Assembly (NCBI GenBank): GCA_012521805.1
Contig: JAAYLQ010000209.1
Coordinates: 1-6,050 of the forward strand
Source: Bacillota bacterium
GTDB taxonomy: Bacteria; Bacillota; Limnochordia; Darwinibacteriales; DTU012
Length of the DNA: 6,050 nt
Direction: 5' to 3'
The notes beneath the pieces are model-generated. The model was not told where the DNA came from and ran no database searches. It was given only the letters and a program-made list of their open reading frames with translations. Made by a program: the position numbers and the translations under genes. Below are positions 1 to 5,436 of this stretch, piece after piece; the stretch's first letter is position 1; each line of letters begins with the position of its first letter.

Positions 1-278
1 AAACTGCAATCCGCGTCCAGCAGGGTTCCTTGGACAAGCTGGATGGCAGGGCAGATGTGATTGCAGCTAATATTATCGCCGATGTAATCATTGACCTGCT
101 GCCGTTGGCATATCAAAGGCTGAAGCCAGAGGGCGTAATTTTAGCATCCGGCATCATTGATAGTCGCGGGGATGATGTTAAAGGGGAAGCTCTTAATTGT
201 GGCTTTGAAGTGTTGTTTAAACTGCAGCAGGATGAATGGATTTTATTTGCATTTAAACGGAGCGAGCAGCATGACTAA
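1..278 (+). CDS. prmA: Ribosomal protein L11 methyltransferase PrmA, 3' end only
   Basis: This is the C-terminal part (91 residues, frame starting at base 3) of a class I SAM-dependent methyltransferase. PrmA trimethylates lysines and the N-terminus of ribosomal protein L11 in the cytoplasm. Visible landmarks are the NIIADVI segment, which matches the conserved NIL/IADVI motif IV of PrmA, followed by a hydrophobic helix, the LKPEGVILASGII strand-turn-strand and a C-terminal strand ending WILFAFKR. The SAM-binding glycine-rich motif lies upstream of the window. The stop codon overlaps the next gene's ATG by 8 bases, so rsmE is probably translationally coupled. The prmA–rsmE order is the standard arrangement downstream of dnaJ in Bacillota, which supports the call. 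The gene is partial only because the window begins inside it. Confidence 0.93.
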   Translation, partial: TAIRVQQGSLDKLDGRADVIAANIIADVIIDLLPLAYQRLKPEGVILASGIIDSRGDDVKGEALNCGFEVLFKLQQDEWILFAFKRSEQHD

Positions 279-1011
279 AGTGTTCGTACCAGCTGAGCAG
301 GTGAATAGTAACCAGGTTACTATTGTTGGCGATGATGCGCACCATCTCCGCAATGTGCTGCGGAAAAAGGTTGGCGATTCACTGCTGATTGGAATCGAAA
401 CGCAAACATACCACAGCACGATAGTTTATCTCGATCAAGACCGGGTGGTCTGTCAGCTGTTAGAGCCTTCAGGAATCCAAACCGAATCACCACTTAAAAC
501 ATCATTGTATCAGGCGGTGGCCAAGGGGGATAAAATGGATTTAATTATCCAGAAAGCTGTTGAATTAGGGGTATCGGAAATCGTGCCTTTCTTTTCTCGC
601 TACACTGTTGTAAAATTGACGAAGGACAAACAGTACCAGAGACAGCAGCGGTGGCAGAAGATCGCCGAGGCAGCCGCCAAGCAGTGCAAACGCGATCAAA
701 TTCCCAAGGTGCACCTACCTTTAGAGTTTGATCAGGTTCAGTCAAGGCTCAGTCAGCATGTTCCGGGACATCTTCTGCTGATGGCCTACGAGCAGGAAAA
801 CAACCAGAGTTTGAGTCAGTTTGTTAACCTAGATCCGCAGCATGTAAGCGTAGTAATTGGACCTGAAGGTGGGTTTAGTTTGGAAGAGGTGGAAGCAGTT
901 CAAAAACTTGATGGTAAAATTATCAAATTAGGGAACCGCATTCTGCGGACAGAGACAGCAGCAGTTGCAGTGCTGGCCTTGGTACAATATTTATGGGGTG
1001 ATTTAGGTTGA
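271..1011 (+). CDS. rsmE: 16S rRNA (uracil-1498-N3)-methyltransferase RsmE
   Basis: RsmE is a SPOUT-class enzyme that methylates N3 of U1498 in 16S rRNA on the small subunit, using SAM. The 246-residue length is normal. Residues 1–70 form the PUA-like RNA-binding domain, with the usual DAHHLRNVLR motif at 21–30. Residues 75–243 form the knotted SPOUT domain, with QKAVELGV at 94–101, IGPEGGFS at 196–203 and LGNRILRTETA at 220–230; the last two build the SAM-binding knot. I chose the ATG at 271 because GGAG at 259–262 lies 8 bases upstream and the protein then begins MTKVFVP, as family members do. The same frame is open further upstream, but that would bury the start deep in prmA. The gene overlaps prmA by 8 bases and mtaB by 4 bases. 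EAAAKQCKR at 133–141 differs slightly from the common EAAEQSGR, which is unremarkable. Confidence 0.95.
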   Translation: MTKVFVPAEQVNSNQVTIVGDDAHHLRNVLRKKVGDSLLIGIETQTYHSTIVYLDQDRVVCQLLEPSGIQTESPLKTSLYQAVAKGDKMDLIIQKAVELGVSEIVPFFSRYTVVKLTKDKQYQRQQRWQKIAEAAAKQCKRDQIPKVHLPLEFDQVQSRLSQHVPGHLLLMAYEQENNQSLSQFVNLDPQHVSVVIGPEGGFSLEEVEAVQKLDGKIIKLGNRILRTETAAVAVLALVQYLWGDLG

Positions 1012-2318
1012 GTAATAAGGTCGCAATCCACACCCTAGGCTGCAAAGTCAATCAGTATGACTCTGAAGGAATTGCGGCGCAGTTTAGAGCCCATGGGTAT
1101 GAGATTGTAGATTTTAATCAAAAAGGTGCAGATATTTACATCATTAATACCTGCACCGTGACAAATATCAGCGACCAAAAGTCGCGGCAGATGATTCGAA
1201 AAGCACACCGCAGCAATCCTAATGCTAAAATTGTTGTAGTTGGCTGTCTGGCGCAGACAGATCCAGAACAGATCGAGGCCATTCCTGGTGTCAATTTGAT
1301 AGTCGGGAATAACGATCGCAGTCGTATTGTAGAACTGGTGGAAGGTCTTTCGCTGAACCAGCAGACATCGGTGGTAACAAGTATTGCACAAGTACGGAGA
1401 TTTGAAGAACTGAACGCAGTATCCTTTGAAGGCCGCACTCGAGCTTATCTAAAAATCCAAGATGGATGCAATCAATATTGTTCTTACTGTAAAGTGCCTT
1501 ATGCTCGGGGACCTTCCCGAAGCAGAACTCCCCAGAGTGTAATGGAACAGGTGAAAGCCATCGTTGAGCAGGGTTACACAGAGATTGTTTTAACCGGAGT
1601 TCATCTTGGAGCTTATGGAGCGGATTTAGAACCAGCAAGCTCGCTGAGTAAGATGGTCCGCACAATTACAGAAGTGCAGGGATTGAAGCGGGTGCGTATT
1701 AGTTCAGTGGATCCCAACGAGATTGATGATGAGTTAATTGAGTTGGTTGCTGAGTCCCCGAAGGTCTGCCGCCATCTTCATATTCCTCTGCAGAGCGGCA
1801 GCGATCAGATTCTAGAAAAAATGCGCCGCCGCTATCGGACTTCAGATTTTCGCCACATTGTTAATGCAGTCCGGAAACATGTACCGGAAATCGCAGTTAC
1901 TACTGATGTAATTGTTGGCTTTCCAGGAGAAACACCGGAGCTATTTGCGGAAACTTATGCTTTTCTTACTGAAATGCAGCTGGCAAAACTACATGTTTTT
2001 AAATACTCGCCACGGGCTGGCACGCCGGCAGCCGGTTATCCAGATCAGGTCAGCAGCCAAGAAAAGGAGAAGCGCAGTCGGGCGCTAATTGCCTTATCTG
2101 ATCAGATGTCAGAACGCTACCAGAGCCGATTTGTTGGTAAGACTGTGCAAGTTTTGGTGGAAAGAGAAATTAATGGTAGGCTGCATGGGCATACAGATAA
2201 TTACATCCATGTGTCCTTTCCGGTTGGTGATCAGGACAGTACGGACTTAATCGGTAGAATTGTCGATGTGCGAATTGAAGAGGTAATTGAGGACCATTCA
2301 GCAGGAATTTTGCTTTAA
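1008..2318 (+). CDS. mtaB: tRNA (t6A37-C2)-methylthiotransferase MtaB
   Basis: MtaB (YqeV) is a radical-SAM enzyme with two 4Fe-4S clusters. It converts t6A37 to ms2t6A37 in tRNAs reading ANN codons. The 436-residue protein has the complete architecture. The N-terminal UPF0004 domain has cluster cysteines C12 (TLGCKVNQ), C49 (NTCTVT) and C80 (VGCLAQ). The radical-SAM core has C154-X3-C158-X2-C161 (CNQYCSYCKVP) and later HIPLQSGSD at 258–266 and GFPGET at 304–309. A TRAM RNA-binding domain occupies about 374–436. TLGCKVNQYDSE is typical of the MtaB branch rather than MiaB or RimO. The start is TTG at 1008, inside the rsmE stop (TTGA overlap), with GGGGTGAT at 995–1002 as the SD, which implies coupling to rsmE. 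It is probably cotranscribed with the upstream genes. I see no defect. Confidence 0.96.
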   Translation: MSNKVAIHTLGCKVNQYDSEGIAAQFRAHGYEIVDFNQKGADIYIINTCTVTNISDQKSRQMIRKAHRSNPNAKIVVVGCLAQTDPEQIEAIPGVNLIVGNNDRSRIVELVEGLSLNQQTSVVTSIAQVRRFEELNAVSFEGRTRAYLKIQDGCNQYCSYCKVPYARGPSRSRTPQSVMEQVKAIVEQGYTEIVLTGVHLGAYGADLEPASSLSKMVRTITEVQGLKRVRISSVDPNEIDDELIELVAESPKVCRHLHIPLQSGSDQILEKMRRRYRTSDFRHIVNAVRKHVPEIAVTTDVIVGFPGETPELFAETYAFLTEMQLAKLHVFKYSPRAGTPAAGYPDQVSSQEKEKRSRALIALSDQMSERYQSRFVGKTVQVLVEREINGRLHGHTDNYIHVSFPVGDQDSTDLIGRIVDVRIEEVIEDHSAGILL

Positions 2319-2345
2319 AGTGAGAACTTTGATTTAGGGTAAAGT

Positions 2346-2354
2346 GGAGGGAGG
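2346..2354 (+). promoter_or_regulatory. Ribosome binding site for the HIT gene
   Basis: GGAGGGAGG lies 9 bases before a TTG codon. It is a doubled SD core and the main reason to accept TTG 2364 as the start. The longer 11-mer GTGGAGGGAGG recurs at 2775–2785 before rpsU. Confidence 0.8.
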
Positions 2355-2363
2355 TGTGGATTC

Positions 2364-2708
2364 TTGGCACCAGATTGCATATTCTGTAAAATAGCTGCAA
2401 AAGAAGTGGCTTCGGATATTGTTTATGAAAGCGATCAGGTTGTTGCTTTTCCTGATATTAATCCGCAGGCACCTGTTCATTTGCTGGTCATCCCTAAAAA
2501 GCATATAGCCAATATTGGCGAGATTGGTTCAGAAGATCAGGACCTACTTTACCAAATTGGTGAGGCAGTTAAAAAATTAGCTGAACAATACCAGCTTGAG
2601 GATGGTTACAGGCTTGTCACCAACTGCGGAACTGCTGCGGGTCAGACAGTCAATCATCTCCACTTTCATCTGTTAGGAGGACGCAATTTAACTTGGCCGC
2701 CTGGATAA
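2364..2708 (+). CDS. HIT-family (HinT-like) nucleotide phosphoramidase
   Basis: This is a 114-residue histidine-triad protein of the HINT branch, a small cytoplasmic homodimer. Family members hydrolyse adenosine 5'-phosphoramidates and related aminoacyl- or lysyl-AMP species. The triad HLHFH is at 98–102, with H100 the expected nucleophile, followed by the typical LLGG and a C-terminal TWPPG. C5 and C8 (CIFCKI), with H47 and H98, match the zinc-site pattern of prokaryotic HINT proteins. INPQAPVHLLVIPKKH at 32–47 is the standard HIT core. The start is TTG 2364, set by the SD at 2346–2354, and gives the normal MAPDCIFCKI N-terminus. The gene sits 45 bases after mtaB with no terminator between, so it is probably the last gene of the prmA operon. 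Placement between mtaB and rpsU is the usual Bacillota order. The physiological substrate in the cell is unknown. Confidence 0.93.
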   Translation: MAPDCIFCKIAAKEVASDIVYESDQVVAFPDINPQAPVHLLVIPKKHIANIGEIGSEDQDLLYQIGEAVKKLAEQYQLEDGYRLVTNCGTAAGQTVNHLHFHLLGGRNLTWPPG

Positions 2709-2713
2709 AACAA

Positions 2714-2742
2714 TTGACCAACCTCAGCTTATCGTTTATAAT
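2714..2742 (+). promoter_or_regulatory. Sigma-A promoter for rpsU
   Basis: The -35 box TTGACC (2714–2719, 5 of 6 consensus) and the -10 box TATAAT (2737–2742, 6 of 6) are separated by exactly 17 bases. Transcription would begin near 2749, giving a leader of about 45 bases before the rpsU ATG. The -35 box begins only 6 bases after the HIT stop codon. This is the best promoter in the window. It implies strong vegetative expression of rpsU independent of the upstream operon. Confidence 0.85.
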
Positions 2743-2776
2743 GAACTAGAAAGCCTTAATTGTGCACGGATGTTGT

Positions 2777-2786
2777 GGAGGGAGGG
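2777..2786 (+). promoter_or_regulatory. Ribosome binding site for rpsU
   Basis: GGAGGGAGGG ends 7 bases before ATG 2794. It selects that ATG over the in-frame ATG at 2770, which lies upstream of the SD itself and would add eight residues not found in S21 proteins. Confidence 0.85.
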
Positions 2787-2793
2787 ATATAGG

Positions 2794-2976
2794 ATGGCAG
2801 AAGTTAGAGTTGGTAAAAATGAGTCCCTCGACAGTGCTTTACGCCGTTTCAAAAAGCAAGTGAGAATGACTGGTGTATTGTCAGAGGTAAGAAAAAGGGA
2901 GCAGTACGAAAAACCCAGTGTAAGAAGGAAAAAGAAATCCGAAGCTGCGCGTAAGAGAAACGCAAGATTTCGATAG
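2794..2976 (+). CDS. rpsU: Small ribosomal subunit protein S21 (bS21)
   Basis: This 60-residue, very basic protein is bS21 of the 30S subunit, which sits near the anti-SD end of 16S rRNA and aids initiation. The sequence begins MAEVRVGKNESLDSALRRF, nearly identical to the family consensus. It continues with the conserved VRKREQYEKPSVRRKKK segment at about 35–51 and the AARKRNARFR tail. Length is typical. The gene has its own sigma-A promoter and a terminator just downstream, so it can form a monocistronic transcript. Some read-through from the prmA–HIT operon is also likely because no terminator separates them. In B. subtilis rpsU is followed by yqeY; here that gene is missing and nfeD comes next. 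Confidence 0.98.
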   Translation: MAEVRVGKNESLDSALRRFKKQVRMTGVLSEVRKREQYEKPSVRRKKKSEAARKRNARFR

Positions 2977-2985
2977 ACAAGTTTT

Positions 2986-3023
2986 AGCTCGATATCAGTT
3001 TTGATTGATGTCGGGCTTTTTTT
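2986..3023 (+). terminator. Intrinsic terminator after rpsU
   Basis: The arms AGCTCGATATCA (2986–2997) and TGATGTCGGGCT (3006–3017) pair over 12 base pairs, two of them G-U, around an 8-base loop. A run of seven T follows (3017–3023). It starts 10 bases after the rpsU stop and separates rpsU from the nfeD cluster. Confidence 0.88.
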
Positions 3024-3062
3024 ACAATCATGGGTAATCTTGGCACGATTCCATGTCTGATA

Positions 3063-3068
3063 GAGGAG
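3063..3068 (+). promoter_or_regulatory. Ribosome binding site fixing the nfeD start
   Basis: GAGGAG ends 9 bases before TTG 3078. That TTG gives a clean signal peptide beginning (M)KSKTIH. The in-frame ATG at 3030 has only the terminator's T run upstream and no SD, so TTG 3078 is preferred. Confidence 0.75.
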
Positions 3069-3077
3069 AGATCTATC

Positions 3078-3578
3078 TTGAAAAGCAAAACTATTCATGT
3101 TTGTCTATTATTGGCGGTATTGTTTTTCAGTCTGTTTGCGGGTGGTGAAGCAGTTTCTGCTCAGCTAGAACCAACTAAAGTTTATGTCTTAACTGTAGAC
3201 GGCACCATTGAACTAGGTTTATCCCAATATGTTTTACGAGGATTAAAGCAGGCACAGCAGGAACAGGCTGCGGTACTGATTGAGATCAATACTTTCGGAG
3301 GACGTGTTGATGCTGCTGTTGAAATTCGCGATTTTATTTTGCGGATGGAGACGCCGGTGATAGCGTTTGTGCGGGAGCGAGCAATATCTGCTGGAGCACT
3401 GATTGCCATAGCAGCTCCCCATATTGCAATGGCTCCTGGCAGTACAATAGGTGCTGCCGAACCTCGTCCCCTTGATGAAAAAAATGTTTCTTTCCTGCGG
3501 GCTGAATTTTCTTCAACTGCTCGGCGCAACAATCGTGATCCTGATATTGCTGCGGCCATGGTTGATGCTGATATTTAA
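3078..3578 (+). CDS. NfeD N-terminal fragment: signal peptide plus protease core
   Basis: If the TAA is real, this 166-residue product is what the nfeD SD would make. Residues 1–28 are a signal peptide: K2 and K4, a hydrophobic core at about 7–21, and cleavage probably after AVSA. The protease part contains INTFGGRVDAAVEI at 70–83, an oxyanion/substrate segment typical of SppA-like enzymes. It also has RAISAGALIA at 101–110, with S104 the expected nucleophile, and MAPGSTIGAAEP at 118–129. K135 (DEKNVSFLRAEF) aligns, by my eye, with the catalytic lysine of the archaeal homologue PH1510. Both members of a Ser-Lys dyad are therefore present upstream of the stop. The rest of the protease fold and all membrane anchors would be missing. 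Activity of such a fragment is unlikely but not excluded. Confidence 0.6.
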   Translation: MKSKTIHVCLLLAVLFFSLFAGGEAVSAQLEPTKVYVLTVDGTIELGLSQYVLRGLKQAQQEQAAVLIEINTFGGRVDAAVEIRDFILRMETPVIAFVRERAISAGALIAIAAPHIAMAPGSTIGAAEPRPLDEKNVSFLRAEFSSTARRNNRDPDIAAAMVDADI

Positions 3579-3680
3579 ATTGAGGGATTAGTTGAGTCGG
3601 GCAAGCTGTTAACCTTAACTGCCCATGATGCGCTGGAATTAGGTTATGCAGATCTGCTCAGCAGTTACCGTGCAGATGTA

Positions 3681-4385
3681 GTGGCCCACTATCAGCTGGA
3701 TCAGCTGCCAATTATTGAAATTGAACGAAATTGGGCTGAGCGGCTTGCTGGGTTTGTGACAGATCCTATGGTGAGCCAGCTGCTGCTGATTGTAGGTTTT
3801 CTCGGAATTCTCATTGAGCTGTTTTCTCCAGGATTTGGGCTGCCTGGGGTGATCGGGGTTTTAGCGATGGGTCTGTTTTTTGGCGGCAGGATCTTAGCCG
3901 GACTAGCCGGATTTGAAGTTGTTGTGCTCTTTATCTTAGGTATTATCATGCTTATTCTCGAGGTATTTGTTGTGCCTGGTTTTGGGATTGTTGGGATCTT
4001 GGGGCTGCTCAGCGTTTTTGCAAGTATTTTCCTATCATTTGATAATTTTGCTGCAGCTTTAACCAGTATCACCATTACATTAGTTGTTGTGATCGTGATG
4101 ATTGTTTTATTGTGGCGCCGATTCCAGAGGTCAAGTGCATTTAAACGATTTGTGTTGCTTACCCGGGAAGAGAAAGACCTTGGCTATCATGGTGTTAAGG
4201 ACTACAGTCATTTAGTTGGCCAAACTGGTGTCACAGTGTCAACGCTGAGACCTGCGGGAATTGTTAGAATTGGCGATCAGCGCTATGATGTTGTTTCTGA
4301 TGGTACCTTTATTCCCAATAATACGAAGGTAAAGGTGGTGTTTGTTGAAGGAAATCGAATTGTTGTTACTGAATTAACTGACTAG
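3681..4385 (+). CDS. NfeD C-terminal fragment: membrane segments plus OB-fold
   Basis: This is the in-frame remainder of nfeD, drawn from the first GTG after the stop. The 234 residues hold the end of the protease domain, hydrophobic helices at about 33–49, 54–75, 78–98, 101–121 and 128–145, then a basic loop (LLWRRFQR). The NfeD OB-fold follows at about 176–232, with LRPAGIVRIGDQRYDVVSDG. The membrane plus OB layout equals that of the short NfeD form, which partners some flotillins without a protease. I see no SD before GTG 3681 or before the next in-frame ATG at 3768. Independent translation is doubtful unless ribosomes reinitiate or read through. The frame is open from 3579, so this is most simply the second half of one gene. 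Confidence 0.45.
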   Translation: MAHYQLDQLPIIEIERNWAERLAGFVTDPMVSQLLLIVGFLGILIELFSPGFGLPGVIGVLAMGLFFGGRILAGLAGFEVVVLFILGIIMLILEVFVVPGFGIVGILGLLSVFASIFLSFDNFAAALTSITITLVVVIVMIVLLWRRFQRSSAFKRFVLLTREEKDLGYHGVKDYSHLVGQTGVTVSTLRPAGIVRIGDQRYDVVSDGTFIPNNTKVKVVFVEGNRIVVTELTD

Positions 4386-4399
4386 CAACAAAATTGGTG

Positions 4400-4405
4400 A
4401 GGAGG
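4400..4405 (+). promoter_or_regulatory. Ribosome binding site for floA
   Basis: A perfect AGGAGG lies 8 bases before ATG 4414, in the 28-base gap after nfeD. It allows floA to be translated even if ribosomes leave nfeD early. Confidence 0.85.
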
Positions 4406-4413
4406 TTTGCTTA

Positions 4414-5412
4414 ATGGAACCCTTAATGATTTTTATCTTAGTAGCGATTATTCTGCTGGCAGTGTTTATTTTTACCTTTATCCCAATTGGATTATGGATT
4501 TCAGCCTTAGCTGCCGGCGTAGAAGTAGGAATTCTAACTTTAGTCGGAATGCGGTTGCGGCGTGTTCCGCCGATCAGGATTATTCTGCCTTTGATTAAAG
4601 CCCAGAAAGCAGGACTAGATGTCACAATTGATAAATTGGAAGCCCACTATCTTGCAGGAGGTAATGTGGATCGAGTAGTTGATGCACTAATTGCTGCTCA
4701 CCGCGCCGATATCCCGCTGGAATTTGAAAGAGCGGCAGCCATAGACTTAGCAGGACGCAATGTATTAGAAGCTGTGCAGATGAGTGTAAATCCACGGGTA
4801 ATCGAAACTCCTATAATTTCAGCGGTTGCTAAAAACGGAATTGAACTAAAGGTAATGGCCCGAGTAACTGTGCGGGCTAATATCGATAGGTTAGTTGGAG
4901 GTGCTGGTGAAGCTACCATCATCGCTCGAGTTGGCGAAGGTATTGTAACCACAGTTGGTTCCAGCGACAGCCATGAAGCAGTTCTGGAAAATCCAGATCA
5001 AATCTCCAAGACTGTGCTGGAAAAAGGGCTGGACTCTGGTACAGCATTTGAAATACTCTCAATTGATATTGCTGATGTGGATGTCGGGCGCAATATTGGT
5101 GCTCAGCTCCAGATTGACCAGGCTGAAGCAGATAGAAATATTGCCATGGCTAAAGCATCGGAGCGGCGCTATTCCGCCATTGCCCTGGAGCATGAAATGA
5201 AAGCTCGGGTTGAAGAAATGCGTGCCCGCGTAGTGGAAGCGGAGGCTGAGGTGCCAAAAGCGTTAGCAGAAGCGCTGCGAGGAGGAAAACTTGGAGTAAT
5301 GGATTATTACCAAATGCGCAACATTATGGCTGATACTGATATGCGGCAGTCGATTGGTCGGGCTGGCAAGACTGATCAACCTGAGACTAACCGGAGCAAC
5401 AAACCAGAATAG
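4414..5412 (+). CDS. floA: Flotillin-like protein FloA
   Basis: FloA (YqfA) is a bacterial flotillin that assembles in membrane microdomains and influences membrane fluidity, signalling and secretion. The 332 residues match the family length (331 in B. subtilis, from memory). Residues 5–45 are a long hydrophobic membrane-embedded region (MIFILVAIILLAVF, then IPIGLWISALAAGVEVG), followed by the conserved MRLRRVPP. The SPFH/band-7-like domain runs from about 55 to 225, with NPRVIETPIISAVAKNGIELK at about 126–146 and ARVGEGIVTTVGSS at 171–184. The C-terminal flotillin helix at about 235–290 is rich in Glu-Ala repeats (VVEAEAEVPKALAEALR), and the tail carries the conserved MDYYQMRNIMADTDMRQSI. 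The gene lies in the classical nfeD–floA pair and precedes a small membrane protein by 24 bases. Because the upstream nfeD has an internal stop, premature transcription termination could lower floA expression; that is inference. Confidence 0.97.
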   Translation: MEPLMIFILVAIILLAVFIFTFIPIGLWISALAAGVEVGILTLVGMRLRRVPPIRIILPLIKAQKAGLDVTIDKLEAHYLAGGNVDRVVDALIAAHRADIPLEFERAAAIDLAGRNVLEAVQMSVNPRVIETPIISAVAKNGIELKVMARVTVRANIDRLVGGAGEATIIARVGEGIVTTVGSSDSHEAVLENPDQISKTVLEKGLDSGTAFEILSIDIADVDVGRNIGAQLQIDQAEADRNIAMAKASERRYSAIALEHEMKARVEEMRARVVEAEAEVPKALAEALRGGKLGVMDYYQMRNIMADTDMRQSIGRAGKTDQPETNRSNKPE

Positions 5413-5424
5413 TTCCTGGTTCCT

Positions 5425-5430
5425 AGGAGG
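5425..5430 (+). promoter_or_regulatory. Ribosome binding site for the small membrane protein gene
   Basis: AGGAGG lies 6 bases before ATG 5437. An in-frame GTG at 5431 directly abuts the SD and is too close to be used, so ATG 5437 is the start. Confidence 0.8.
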
Positions 5431-5436
5431 GTGACC

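Larger units (their letters stand above)
3078..4385 (+). pseudogene. nfeD: NfeD long-form membrane protease, interrupted by one in-frame TAA
   Basis: Read through the TAA at 3576–3578, this frame encodes a 435-position NfeD (NfeD1b/YqeZ type), close to the 437 residues of B. subtilis YqeZ as I recall it. Domains in order are a signal peptide (1–28), a ClpP/SppA-like serine protease domain (about 32–200), about five hydrophobic segments (about 234–346) and a C-terminal OB-fold (about 377–433, GQTGVTVSTLRPAG to VEGNRIVVTEL). The break falls inside the conserved stretch DADI*IEGLVESGK. Relatives usually carry Glu at that point (DPDIEIPG-type, from memory), so a single G-to-T change (GAA to TAA) would explain it. 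There is no frame shift, deletion or other stop. NfeD proteins work with flotillins in membrane organisation, and floA follows 28 bases later. TAA also ends mtaB and the HIT gene here, so it is not a recoded sense codon. Either it is a recent nonsense mutation or a sequence error. Confidence 0.85.

Noticed and set aside
157..270. Extended N-terminus for rsmE
   Set aside because: The extension has no SD, lies within prmA and does not fit the family; ATG 271 has an SD and the normal N-terminus.
308..320. Palindrome GTAACC-A-GGTTAC as an operator
   Set aside because: It lies within the rsmE coding region, has a 1-base centre and no promoter nearby; probably chance.
1035..1665. Reverse-strand open frames opposite mtaB
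   Set aside because: mtaB is fully conserved here; the antisense products contain no recognisable domain and overlap one another.
2317..2333. AAAGT-GAGA-ACTTT hairpin after mtaB as a terminator
   Set aside because: The stem is only 5 AT-rich pairs and no T run follows.
3576..3578. Stop codon recoding (selenocysteine, pyrrolysine or altered genetic code) in nfeD
   Set aside because: The codon is TAA, while Sec uses TGA and Pyl uses TAG. TAA ends mtaB and the HIT gene, and TGA and TAG also end genes here, so all three stops are in normal use.
3182..4075. Long reverse-strand open frames opposite nfeD
   Set aside because: They lie opposite well-conserved coding sequence, have Ser/Ile/Thr-rich composition typical of shadow frames, and show no SD or family motif.
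4955..5200. Second plus-strand open frame inside floA
   Set aside because: It is out of frame with strongly conserved floA sequence and has no SD; a shadow frame.
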